Shown here: positions 1 to 8,129 of the stretch, one piece after another
Layout of the letters: every line of letters starts with the position of its first letter
Position numbering within the stretch: the first letter of the stretch is position 1
NCBI GenBank assembly: GCA_948566455.1
Contig: CAOYQO010000001.1
Span: forward strand, 157,734-221,733
Length of the DNA stretch: 64,000 nucleotides
Direction of reading: 5' to 3'
Source: an uncultured Phocaeicola sp.
Lineage (GTDB): Bacteria; Bacteroidota; Bacteroidia; Bacteroidales; Bacteroidaceae
Notes under the pieces: generated by a model
What the model was told of the DNA's origin: nothing
Databases searched by the model: none
The model's input: the letters and a program-made list of their open reading frames with translations, nothing else
Made by a program: the position numbers and the translations under genes

Positions 1-2
1 GT

Positions 3-266
3 GGTTATGTCTGGGTAGGTTATGGTGTGATTATCACGATTGTTCCATTGCTGATAGCGGGCCTCGTCGGACGATATATATTTAAGTTGAACTATTACAC
101 ATTGATCGGAGTATTGGGTGGTTCAACCACGAATCCGCCCGCGCTGGCGTATTCCAATGATCTGACCTTGTGTGATGCTCCTGCGGTGGGATATGCCACT
201 GTTTATCCGCTCACCATGTTTTTACGTGTGCTTACTGCACAGATACTGATACTTGCGTTAGCTTAA
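3..266 (+). CDS. AspT/YidE-type transporter, C-terminal end (partial)
   Basis: The reading frame is open from the window edge, so only the last 87 or so residues are present. They are very hydrophobic, with two to three membrane segments, and carry the stretch GGSTTNPPALAY and later PAVGYATVYPLTM. This pattern is typical of the second half of the AspT/YidE/YbjL antiporter family, whose duplicated halves carry Gly-Ser-Thr-Asn-Pro motifs. Known members exchange or export small anions such as aspartate/alanine across the inner membrane. The substrate here cannot be read from the sequence. A strong terminator follows at 316-350, so the gene ends its transcript. Confidence 0.75.
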   Translation, partial: GYVWVGYGVIITIVPLLIAGLVGRYIFKLNYYTLIGVLGGSTTNPPALAYSNDLTLCDAPAVGYATVYPLTMFLRVLTAQILILALA

Positions 267-315
267 TTTCTAAACTTTAATTGAATCAAACATTTTCTCT
301 TTTAGCTTGTTCTTT

Positions 316-350
316 ACTCCCCGTAAGATTATCTTTGCGGGGAGTTTTTT
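316..350 (+). terminator. Rho-independent terminator after the AspT-like gene
   Basis: The arms ACTCCCCG and CGGGGAGT flank a loop that can itself pair (AGAT with ATCT) and are followed directly by a run of T. The hairpin lies 50 bp after the stop of the transporter and before the kinase gene. Confidence 0.85.
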
Positions 351-377
351 ATGTGAAAGAAAAATGTAGTAACCAAG

Positions 378-1250
378 ATGTATACAAATAAAGTAAAGAA
401 AATAGCAGCGGTTCATGACCTTTCAGGTATGGGACGCGTATCTCTTACAGTGGTAATTCCTATTTTGTCTTCGATGGGCTTTCAGGTTTGTCCTTTACCT
501 ACGGCTGTCCTTTCCAGTCATACACAATATCCGGAGTTTTCCATTCTCGACTTGACGGATGAAATGCCCAGGATCATTGCTGAATGGAAAAAGCTGGATA
601 TACAGTTTGATGCTTTTTATACAGGTTATTTAGGCTCTCCCCGACAGATACAGATCGTTTCGGATTTTATAGATGATTTCCGCCAACCGGACGGTTTGGT
701 AGTGGTTGACCCGGTATTGGGAGATAACGGTCGGCTATATACTAATTTTGATGAATCGATGATTCGGGAGATGCGTCATCTGGCAGCAAAAGCCGATGTG
801 ATAACCCCGAATCTGACCGAACTTTTTTATCTGATGGATAAACCTTATAAAGCGGATAATACGGATGAAGAACTGAAATCCTATCTTCGGCTTTTGTCCG
901 ATGCCGGACCTCAGGTAGTTATTATTACAAGCGTCCCTGTCCATGGAGAAAGCCATAAGACTTCGGTATATGCCTACAATCGGGTAGGAGATCGTTATTG
1001 GAAAATAACCTGTCCCTATCTTCCTGCCCACTATCCGGGAACGGGGGATACCTTTACGAGCGTCATCACCGGAGCCTTATTGCAAGGTGACAGCCTTCCT
1101 ATTGCCCTGGACCGTGCCACGCAATTTATCCTTCAGGGTATCCGTGCCACTTTTGGCTATGAGTACGATAACCGGGAGGGAATTCTGCTTGAAAAGGTAC
1201 TGCACAATCTGGATATGCCTATCCAGAGCGCCAGTTATGAGTTAATTTAA
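378..1250 (+). CDS. Pyridoxal/pyridoxamine kinase (PfkB superfamily)
   Basis: This 290-residue ribokinase-fold protein should phosphorylate pyridoxine-type B6 vitamers with ATP to give the 5'-phosphates in the cytoplasm (salvage route to PLP). Visible signatures are the N-terminal HDLSGMGRVSL, VVDPVLGD near residue 118, DVITPNLTEL near 145 and the C-terminal PGTGDTFTS with the catalytic GTGD near residue 229. Length is normal for the PdxK/PdxY family. The first ATG after the upstream terminator was chosen. It appears to be a single-gene unit, with a weak hairpin at 1255-1292 behind it. The exact preferred vitamer is not decidable from sequence. Confidence 0.88.
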   Translation: MYTNKVKKIAAVHDLSGMGRVSLTVVIPILSSMGFQVCPLPTAVLSSHTQYPEFSILDLTDEMPRIIAEWKKLDIQFDAFYTGYLGSPRQIQIVSDFIDDFRQPDGLVVVDPVLGDNGRLYTNFDESMIREMRHLAAKADVITPNLTELFYLMDKPYKADNTDEELKSYLRLLSDAGPQVVIITSVPVHGESHKTSVYAYNRVGDRYWKITCPYLPAHYPGTGDTFTSVITGALLQGDSLPIALDRATQFILQGIRATFGYEYDNREGILLEKVLHNLDMPIQSASYELI

Positions 1251-1254
1251 AATG

Positions 1255-1292
1255 GATAAGGGGCTGAATCCGGTTTCGGAGCAAGCCCTTAT
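1255..1292 (+). terminator. Weak terminator-like hairpin after the kinase gene
   Basis: ATAAGGG and CCCTTAT arms pair around a GC-containing loop just after the kinase stop codon. There is no strong T tract, so it may be an RNA-stabilising end rather than a full terminator. Confidence 0.45.
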
Positions 1293-1405
1293 GTAGTTAT
1301 GTTATTTGTTTGGAAGTGAATCATTTTAATGAGATGGGGATTTCTGTCGGTTCTTTTGCATGAAAAACGATCTTTAGACTATGAATATTCTTGTTTTTTT
1401 GTTAA

Positions 1406-1702
1406 TTTTTCATATTAATATCATATTCTGGTGCTTCTACGACTGCATTGGGAGATGAAAAGAACATGTTGGAAGGGTTGAAAATCGGTGCGGATGACTA
1501 TAGGGCAAAATCTTTCAGTATCAATCTTCTGAGGGCGAGTATCAACTGGCTGATTGCCGCCCGGATATTGAAAGAAAGCGAGCATTCCATTACGGAAATT
1601 GCGGATATGACCGGGTTTTGCGATGCGAAATGTTTCAGGGAAGTATTCCGGAAACATTTCGGGGTCAGTCTGAGTGAATATAGAGGAAAAGGAATGGCGT
1701 AA
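1406..1702 (+). pseudogene. Remnant of a hybrid two-component (HTCS) regulator: receiver end joined to AraC HTH end
   Basis: The frame opens after a stop at 1403 and has no convincing start. It reads TALGDEKNMLEGLKIGADDY then a mutated KSFSINLLRAS. This is the end of a response-regulator receiver domain, where the usual invariant KPF has become KSF. It then jumps directly to SITEIADMTGFCDAKCFREV and a typical AraC-type C-terminal end. In intact HTCS proteins (compare the complete one at 54573-58538) roughly 100 residues separate these blocks, including the first HTH helix pair. The piece is therefore best explained as a decayed HTCS gene with an internal deletion and loss of the whole 5' part. 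Confidence 0.8.
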
Positions 1703-1745
1703 AAAGAAAACTTCGATTAAGGTAAGAAAACGAATGCGAATGTGG

Positions 1746-1901
1746 CAAAACTGAATAAAAAAAGAGGGTGTGAGTCTAAATTAAGATTAGAACACAAATT
1801 ATACGAATTACACAAATATTTTTTATGCTTCTGGTAATCAGAACTTATCTGATTTGTTATTTGCGTAATTCGTGTAATTTGCATTCTTTTATTCAGTTTT
1901 G
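1746..1901. repeat. Nested long inverted repeat (9-bp phased arms)
   Basis: Outer arms 1746-1760 and 1887-1901 are perfect complements (15 bp). Inner arms 1796-1819 and 1857-1880 match at 21 of 24 positions. The inner arms are built from a 9-bp unit of the type AATTACACG repeated with small changes. The element fills the gap between the HTCS remnant and the next gene. It codes for nothing visible. Confidence 0.8.
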
Positions 1902-1934
1902 ACACTCTTTCTTAAGTAAGATTCTTTCAATCGG

Positions 1935-2516
1935 TCAAAAGGTGAGGAGCAGACCCTTTTTCTGGCTGAGGGCGTCTTCATAGAGGCTGCAAAGGTCGTC
2001 GTAGGCTTCCATCCATTCCTCCGGTTCAGCTTCATATAGCAGGTCTTCGGGTTCAGCACTTTCCGCTTCATCCCTGTTTTCCTTCAACCTTTCCAAAATC
2101 TCCGCCACCTCGTCGCCGTCTATAATGCCCAAACCTTCCATGCCGGGGTCTACGATGACACTGTTGATTTCAACCTGGCAGCCTAGGACAGGAACCTCAC
2201 CATATTCAAACACATCGAGACTTTTGATTACCTCGTTCACAGCATCCCACATTTCGCCCAGACCGCGATCGTCTTCCACATCGTAGCAGGTGGTAAGGAG
2301 AATGTCGAAATAGGTCTGAAGTGTAAGTTCGCCGAACTCCTCTTCCCAATCTTCACCCAACTCATCGCCCGTGTAAGGTGATTGCAACTCGTCAAGATAT
2401 TCGCAAATATACCGGTGTGCCACCTCGGCATTCTTAATGCTGTCTTTCATGACAGGCTCTATCTCGGCGTGAAATTTCTCGGTGTCAAACACAAACGCCT
2501 TATGTTCCATACTCAT
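1935..2516 (-). CDS. Acidic protein of unknown function
   Basis: I do not recognise this 193-residue protein. It is strongly acidic (Glu/Asp-rich throughout, for example GDELGEDWEEEFGEL near residue 50). It has no signal peptide or membrane segment, so it is probably cytoplasmic. Predicted content is mostly helical, with one central beta-rich part (EVPVLGCQVEINSVIVDP). It starts with ATG at 2516, ends 18 bp after a short inverted region and stands alone, upstream of nothing on the same strand within 500 bp except the sensor kinase promoter side. Small acidic proteins of this kind can be immunity or DNA-mimic proteins, but nothing here shows that. Confidence 0.6.
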   Translation of the reverse strand: MSMEHKAFVFDTEKFHAEIEPVMKDSIKNAEVAHRYICEYLDELQSPYTGDELGEDWEEEFGELTLQTYFDILLTTCYDVEDDRGLGEMWDAVNEVIKSLDVFEYGEVPVLGCQVEINSVIVDPGMEGLGIIDGDEVAEILERLKENRDEAESAEPEDLLYEAEPEEWMEAYDDLCSLYEDALSQKKGLLLTF

Positions 2517-2613
2517 AATTCTTCTTTCGTTATGTTAAAGTGTTTTAGTGCTTTTCTTGTAGACTCTTCTGGCAATCCTTGCGTGTAATGTTTTTTATAA
2601 CCTCGCTATGTGT

Positions 2614-5600
2614 TTATTCTGCTGCAATGTTTTGTTTAATTGTACTATGGAGTTTCTCTTTCAGGATATGCGCGTCGACCGGTTTGGGCACATAACCGTT
2701 GAATCCGTTCTCCATCACCTTTTCTTTGTCAGAGGAGAAGGAATATGCCGTAACGGCAATGATGGGTATTGTTTTTGAGAATTTTCGTATCTCCCTTGCC
2801 GCTTCGTATCCGTCCATTTTAGGCATATTGATATCCATGATGATGACGTGCGGCTGGAATTTCCGATATAACTCTATAGCTTCTTCACCATTCCAGGCAT
2901 GCACCAGGTTGTAATCTTTGTTAAGAATGGAATTGAATAGCAAGTAGTTGCTCTCATTATCTTCTGCCACTAGGATGATAGGCTTTTGCCTGGCTGCTTT
3001 GGGGGCAAGGCTGACAGGTTGCTGTTTCTTCTGTTCTACAACTGCTCCCGGCTGATACGGCACTGTGAACCAGAATGTGCTTCCTTTGCCTTTACCCTCG
3101 GATTCTACTCCGATCCTGCCTTTCATCTTTTCGATAATGTTTTTGCAGATGGAAAGGCCCAGTCCCGTTCCCTGAGTGAAAGTGTCCACTTTGGTGAAAC
3201 GTTCGAATATTTTGTTCTGATCCTCTTGTGAGATGCCCATGCCGGTGTCCTTTACGTAAAAATATAGTTCTTTTCCACGTATTTCATAACCGAATGTGAT
3301 GCTACCTGTTTGAGTAAATTTAGTTGCATTGACCAACAGGTTGATAAGTACCTGTGAGAGCCGGTTCTTTTCGGTTTGCACATGGCACTGGGCAGCTCCA
3401 GGAATGAATTCCAGAACAACGTTCGGTTTCAGCCTGCGGCGTACGGTACTTTCCACGTCTTTTGCCAGTCCGTTCAGGTCAACGTCTCGGTAATTGAACT
3501 CAAGCGTATTTGCCTCTATTTTCGACAAGTCCAGAATGTCGCTGACGAGTTGCAAGAGCAGCTGGTTATTGTTCTCTATGATACTGATGAATTCTTCCCG
3601 TTCCTGTTCATCCTCAGTGGCAGTCAGCAAGCTGGAGAAACCTACGATAGCATTCAATGGTGTGCGTATTTCGTGGCTCATGTTAGCCAGAAATGCAGAC
3701 TTTAGCCGTTCGGATTCCAAAGCTTTTTCCCTGGCTGCTATCAGTGCCTTTTCTTGTCTCTTACGTTCTGTTATTAGTAGCAGTGAGCCTACCAGTGATA
3801 TTGGACTGCCCTGCTCATCGTATTGATCTACTATTGCATTCGTTTCAAGCCAGTCTATAAATTTTCGTCCTTCCACTTCGGTAATGATGCGGAACTCTTC
3901 TTTGGCATGTTGTAATTTTCCGGATATAAGGTTTTTGTGTACCTGCTGCATACGTTCCAGATCTTCCGGGTGCATTTTCCGGAAATATTCGGAGGCTTTT
4001 ATAATATGCGCCTGAGGAGTGGAACCTTCTTCTTTGGTAAAATTCATGTGGGCCAATATCTGTTCGGATTCGCAGGTAATCATATCGTTTTTCAGGTCCC
4101 AGCGCCAAGGAATGATTCGAGCTACACTCAAGGTCATTTCCAGTTTCTTGTTGATTTCCCGCAACGCATTTTCCGCTTCATTGCGTGCTGTAATATCAAC
4201 TCCAAAAATATCGATAGTATACTTTTCGGATGACCGGCAGATAATGAATTCATAAAAAGAGTGGGTCTGCTTGAAAAAGTGTGTGAAGGTAATCGCCTGT
4301 TTTTCTCTGAATATCATTTTTATAAATCGGGGAAGACATTCAATCTGTGAAAGCGAATTCTTATTCGTATCATTATCCTCATTTGCCGTAAACAAACTGT
4401 TGAACAAACTGTTTCCGGCTTGGTATTTTATATTTGTTACCTCTCCTTTTTCATTAAGATCCACTATTGCCTGGGTATATGATATCGGCATGTTGCATAC
4501 AAGTGTGTTGTGAGCACTGAACAGGGCTATTTTCTTTTGCTGGAACCAGTATATGATAAGTGCGATGACCACAAGTGAAAGTAATAGAATCGTTCCGCTA
4601 ATGATCCACCATTTATATTTTTGCCAGAATGTGAGTGGTTTATTCAGGAATATTGTATTTGACGGACAAAGCTCTGCATCAAGTTCATCCAATTCCAGTT
4701 GTGCATAATTGACAAGCGGGTATGACTTTTTACTATATACGAATGGAATGTCACGCATCTCTTTCCCTTGGAGCATTTGTCCGATAATGTTGGTTAATGA
4801 TTGCTCTAGTTCTGCTTGGTCATAGAAGTGTCCGCCGATGAATCCTGCCTTATTGATATACGCACCTCTCAGGGCAAATACCGGTTGAGGTGAAGATGCT
4901 ACCAGCTGGAAGTCGCCGCTGATAAGTGTAGGCGATCCAAACAAGTTTTTACGTTCATAAAACCAAGTAGAAAATAAGATACTTGTAGTCGGATCATCTG
5001 CCAATAAGTATTCTTGTAGTCGTCTGCTGTTTTCTTCTTTGCCCACCAGGCGTTCGTATTCAATATTCGGATATTCTGATGTGATGTATGAGTGTATAAG
5101 CTGGTCCAACCGCTGGTTCTGATAAAGTTCGTCTGCCGCAAATACGAGCTTCTTCATTGGGGGTAACATCCGTACCATCATGTCAATGGTTTCTTTATAC
5201 ATATCCGGGGCTTCAATAAACGTGAAGTTATATTGTTCTCTGATGTCATTCAGAGGTGCGACTGTATTGTCCTCCATATTTTTAGAGCGTCCCGTGAAAT
5301 AATATTCCCGGGGGGCATAAGTATCTTCATTGGCAATCAAAACCATTGGAATATCCCCCCATTCTTTCTGAATACGATCTCTCAAAGTAAAAGCTATACT
5401 CCCTATGAGCACTAGATAATCCGGCTTATTTCTTTCATAACGTTGGAAGATTCCTTCTTCCATTTGGTTGTACAATGAATCATTACGGATAAATGTTCCG
5501 TTTATATGCACTAAGTCGGCGTTGACATCCTCTATTGAAGAAGTTTGAAGCATAATAGGGGTTATCAGTGTTTGACTCCATGGGGCCCCTTCATTGTATG

Positions 5601-5721
5601 AGTTAATAATAAGTAGTCGATGCTGTTTGGGAACTACAGTTGCATGGGCAAGGGATGAACTTAAATATACTAAAACACAACAGAGGCTGATTATATGTTT
5701 CCAAGATAAAAAAAGTCTCAT
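2614..5721 (-). CDS. Hybrid sensor histidine kinase with periplasmic sensor and receiver domain
   Basis: This inner-membrane kinase has an N-terminal signal/anchor (MRLFLSWKHIISLCC), a periplasmic domain of about 340 residues resembling ABC-type substrate-binding folds, and a transmembrane helix near residues 374-394. Two PAS-like regions follow, then HisKA with SHEIRTPLNAIVGF (phospho-His near 682), HATPase_c with GTGLGLSICKNI, and a C-terminal receiver with VAEDNES, IIMDINMPKMDG (Asp near 962) and VPKPVD. There is no DNA-binding domain, so a phosphotransfer partner elsewhere is expected. A longer reading from 5775 is possible, but its start overlaps the -7 box at 5773-5780; the ATG at 5721 gives a proper signal sequence. 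No operon partner is visible. Confidence 0.88.
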   Translation of the reverse strand: MRLFLSWKHIISLCCVLVYLSSSLAHATVVPKQHRLLIINSYNEGAPWSQTLITPIMLQTSSIEDVNADLVHINGTFIRNDSLYNQMEEGIFQRYERNKPDYLVLIGSIAFTLRDRIQKEWGDIPMVLIANEDTYAPREYYFTGRSKNMEDNTVAPLNDIREQYNFTFIEAPDMYKETIDMMVRMLPPMKKLVFAADELYQNQRLDQLIHSYITSEYPNIEYERLVGKEENSRRLQEYLLADDPTTSILFSTWFYERKNLFGSPTLISGDFQLVASSPQPVFALRGAYINKAGFIGGHFYDQAELEQSLTNIIGQMLQGKEMRDIPFVYSKKSYPLVNYAQLELDELDAELCPSNTIFLNKPLTFWQKYKWWIISGTILLLSLVVIALIIYWFQQKKIALFSAHNTLVCNMPISYTQAIVDLNEKGEVTNIKYQAGNSLFNSLFTANEDNDTNKNSLSQIECLPRFIKMIFREKQAITFTHFFKQTHSFYEFIICRSSEKYTIDIFGVDITARNEAENALREINKKLEMTLSVARIIPWRWDLKNDMITCESEQILAHMNFTKEEGSTPQAHIIKASEYFRKMHPEDLERMQQVHKNLISGKLQHAKEEFRIITEVEGRKFIDWLETNAIVDQYDEQGSPISLVGSLLLITERKRQEKALIAAREKALESERLKSAFLANMSHEIRTPLNAIVGFSSLLTATEDEQEREEFISIIENNNQLLLQLVSDILDLSKIEANTLEFNYRDVDLNGLAKDVESTVRRRLKPNVVLEFIPGAAQCHVQTEKNRLSQVLINLLVNATKFTQTGSITFGYEIRGKELYFYVKDTGMGISQEDQNKIFERFTKVDTFTQGTGLGLSICKNIIEKMKGRIGVESEGKGKGSTFWFTVPYQPGAVVEQKKQQPVSLAPKAARQKPIILVAEDNESNYLLFNSILNKDYNLVHAWNGEEAIELYRKFQPHVIIMDINMPKMDGYEAAREIRKFSKTIPIIAVTAYSFSSDKEKVMENGFNGYVPKPVDAHILKEKLHSTIKQNIAAE

Positions 5722-5772
5722 AACCAATTTTTTAAGTATTCTTTTATATTGAATTAATATTAGATATTGATG

Positions 5773-5780
5773 CAAAAATA
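5773..5780 (-). promoter_or_regulatory. -7 box of the sensor kinase gene
   Basis: TATTTTTG on the minus strand fits the Bacteroidetes TAnnTTTG element. It lies about 50 bp upstream of the ATG at 5721, which rules out the upstream in-frame start that would fall inside it. Confidence 0.55.
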
Positions 5781-6240
5781 CAAAAGTGAGATTTCTTATA
5801 ATTGCTTTTTTATATCATATTAACCAAAATTAGTAATTTACATTTCTGCTATTGGTGTGAATTATAGTTTCATCATACATTATTATGCTAAACCATTCTG
5901 AGTTTCTGATGTGCAAACTTTGTTTTATAGTAGATAAGGCTGTTTCAACTGAAGTGCATCCCCAAGGGTGTCTTTTTATAGGTATTTACTGGATGATTTT
6001 TCTGTGTATATAATCTGCGATCTGCTGTTTAATCATATGATTAGAGGTAACAAATTAGTAACCCTTTTGCTATTTCTTAATGTGGAGGATTTAATTTTTG
6101 ATATTCAACAAAGCATTTTTGTAGTAGAAAGAAAGCCTGTATCTTGTAGATACTGATGTCGTTATTGACGTGTTAAGTGAGTCACTATCCAATGAAAAAG
6201 GAGAGGTTCAGAAGTAATAGGTCTTTATTTATATCATAGT
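5781..6240. other. Intergenic stretch without a supported gene
   Basis: The AT-rich DNA between the sensor kinase promoter and the terminator at 6241 holds one 62-codon open frame at 5968-6156. That frame has no ribosome-binding context, promoter or recognisable product. I see no repeat or RNA element here. Confidence 0.5.
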
Positions 6241-6291
6241 AAAAGGGAGGGACAGAAATTTATTTATTCATAATCTGTTTCCTCCCTTTTT
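6241..6291. terminator. Terminator of the fimbrillin/metzincin operon
   Basis: AAAAGGGAGG with ACAG pairs with CTGT and CCTCCCTTTT. The A/T flanks make it usable on either strand. It lies 27 bp past the stop of the metzincin lipoprotein gene (minus strand). Confidence 0.75.
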
Positions 6292-6317
6292 GCTTTTATT
6301 TACTATTTATATCTTTT

Positions 6318-8117
6318 TTACATCGGTAAATTGGCAATTATGTCTTTTGAACATATTGGTAATTTACCCTCTTGCCCCATGTTTACGAATACTGTGGCGC
6401 AGAGTACTGTCCATTGGTCGCCATAAGTCATGGTACTGCTATGGTTGTAACCTAAACAATGCCCGTATTCGTGGAACATAGCTTGTCGGGGATAGTTATG
6501 AGGATTGGATCCCAGTGGTGTTGCATCAAAATAGACTCCGGTATAACAGTAGTCCGCTAATCCGTAAGTGTTGCCGCCTCCCAGACCGCCGACGCCTGAT
6601 ACGCAACCCAATACGAGTCCTCCATGACTGCGGATTCTCTGGCGTAATGCATTCAGATTGATGGCATTTCCTCCGTTATCCTTCAGTTTGCCTTCATATT
6701 TGTTCATTTCTGTGTTAAACTCTTCGGAAGAGAACATGAAAGCCATATTGATAGCCAATGCTACCCCGTGACGACATAATAATGGATTCATGTGCCGCCA
6801 GTAAGCGTGTCCGTTGTCGGCTGAATAAGCAGAGAAACGTATGAACCACCGACTGTCTATCTGTTCTATCTTCTTCATATACGGATCTTCCGTTCGGATA
6901 ATAAGTGTGACATCGTCACCGGAAAGTTCTGGTTGTGCAGGTATCACTATCTTTCTGCCGCTGCTGGTGGTGAATGTGCAGTCAGAACCTACAACTGGCA
7001 ATGGGAAAGCGGCTTCCATGAAAGGATGGATCACATCGAAATGTGCCAATTCAAGGAACTCAGTACTGATATTATTGAATCGACATAAAATCGTCACATC
7101 ATGGATAGTAACCGGTGAGAAGAATTTAACCAGTAATTGATGTTCATCCGAGATAGATACTTGTAACGGTGCGTTTGCATAAAAGGAACGGTGCTTGCTG
7201 TCATAGAAGATATCTCGTGGCTCGTTGGCTAAAAACATAGTGTCAGTCTGGAAGCGGGAGAAATCTTCTTCACGGATATAAAGCAATCCGTCCAGGCTTT
7301 CCGGATGCCGGTAATCAATGCTGATGTGGGATATACGGCCTGCCTCGATTTTGCAATTGCTGAAGCGGTATTTGTGTACAAACGATGTGCCGTCACTTCG
7401 GTCTGACTCGATCGTTACAACTCCAGAAAGTGCCTCTTTACTGGGCAATGAGTAAAATGAATAGCTCTCCGCGATGTCATAAGATTCAATACCTTCCGTA
7501 CCGGAGTATTCGCCATTTGCACTGAGACTGGTATATACAGTATCATCAAATGTGATGTCAATTTTGCGGATAAAACGCCACATATAATCGGACGAGACAT
7601 TCAAGTCTATATCAACTCTACCTACACATCGCTCCAATGTCACCGTCTGCGATTCCGCAGCTTGTTCCTTGCCGATGTGTAACTCTATTTTTTTATAAAA
7701 GTAGACATCGTCGAGAGGGGCTTTTGCCGACTTATTCAGCAGCCAGACGTCTGACAATCGCTTAGGTTCGTTGATCGTCGCATTTGATTCCGCGCTCGTG
7801 GTAGCTAGGAATACAACCGTATAGTCACCATATTCCAATCCTTCAATGGTCAGTTTGGAGAAGTCTGCTTCCAGCTTTTGATACAGCGGTTTGAGTATTT
7901 CTCCCCGGTCATTGGCAATGGCATACCACATGCGGGCAATCTGTTCCGGTTCACCGTTGCGTGTCCGTATGGCAGAAGTGTCATCTTCGTGCAATCCAAG
8001 AAGAAATGTTACCTGGCCGGAGGCAGGCGGTATGAGACCGTATTCCTGCTCAAGTTCGTTTGAGCAGCTTGCCAGCAACAATGCCAGAAATAATAGTATT
8101 ATTTTTGTAATCTTCAT
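6318..8117 (-). CDS. Lipoprotein with fimbrillin-like N-terminal part and metzincin-type peptidase domain
   Basis: The first residues MKITKIILLFLALLLASCSN form a lipoprotein signal with the lipid-carrying Cys near residue 18. The first 300 residues look like the FimB/Mfa2-type fimbrillin sandwich (TVTLERCVGRVDIDLNV is a typical fimbrillin stretch). The C-terminal part carries HEYGHCLGYNH near residues 549-559, an exact HExxHxxGxxH zinc site. SSTMTYG follows at once and fits a metzincin Met-turn. The product should be an outer-membrane or surface lipoprotein with proteolytic activity. It follows the FISUMP-type gene by 12 bp in one operon. The substrate is unknown; a pilus tip or pilin-processing role is inference. 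Confidence 0.72.
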   Translation of the reverse strand: MKITKIILLFLALLLASCSNELEQEYGLIPPASGQVTFLLGLHEDDTSAIRTRNGEPEQIARMWYAIANDRGEILKPLYQKLEADFSKLTIEGLEYGDYTVVFLATTSAESNATINEPKRLSDVWLLNKSAKAPLDDVYFYKKIELHIGKEQAAESQTVTLERCVGRVDIDLNVSSDYMWRFIRKIDITFDDTVYTSLSANGEYSGTEGIESYDIAESYSFYSLPSKEALSGVVTIESDRSDGTSFVHKYRFSNCKIEAGRISHISIDYRHPESLDGLLYIREEDFSRFQTDTMFLANEPRDIFYDSKHRSFYANAPLQVSISDEHQLLVKFFSPVTIHDVTILCRFNNISTEFLELAHFDVIHPFMEAAFPLPVVGSDCTFTTSSGRKIVIPAQPELSGDDVTLIIRTEDPYMKKIEQIDSRWFIRFSAYSADNGHAYWRHMNPLLCRHGVALAINMAFMFSSEEFNTEMNKYEGKLKDNGGNAINLNALRQRIRSHGGLVLGCVSGVGGLGGGNTYGLADYCYTGVYFDATPLGSNPHNYPRQAMFHEYGHCLGYNHSSTMTYGDQWTVLCATVFVNMGQEGKLPICSKDIIANLPM

Positions 8118-8129
8118 AGAATTCCTCCT

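Noticed and set aside
1746..1901. MITE or insertion-sequence remnant
   Set aside because: There is no target-site duplication, no transposase fragment, and the other phased repeats in the window do not share its sequence.
5722..5775. Longer start of the sensor kinase (18 extra codons)
   Set aside because: The start overlaps the predicted -7 box, and the downstream Met begins a proper signal sequence.
5968..6156. 62-codon frame in the gap after the sensor kinase promoter
   Set aside because: No promoter, no ribosome-binding context, no known similarity, and composition like the surrounding spacer.
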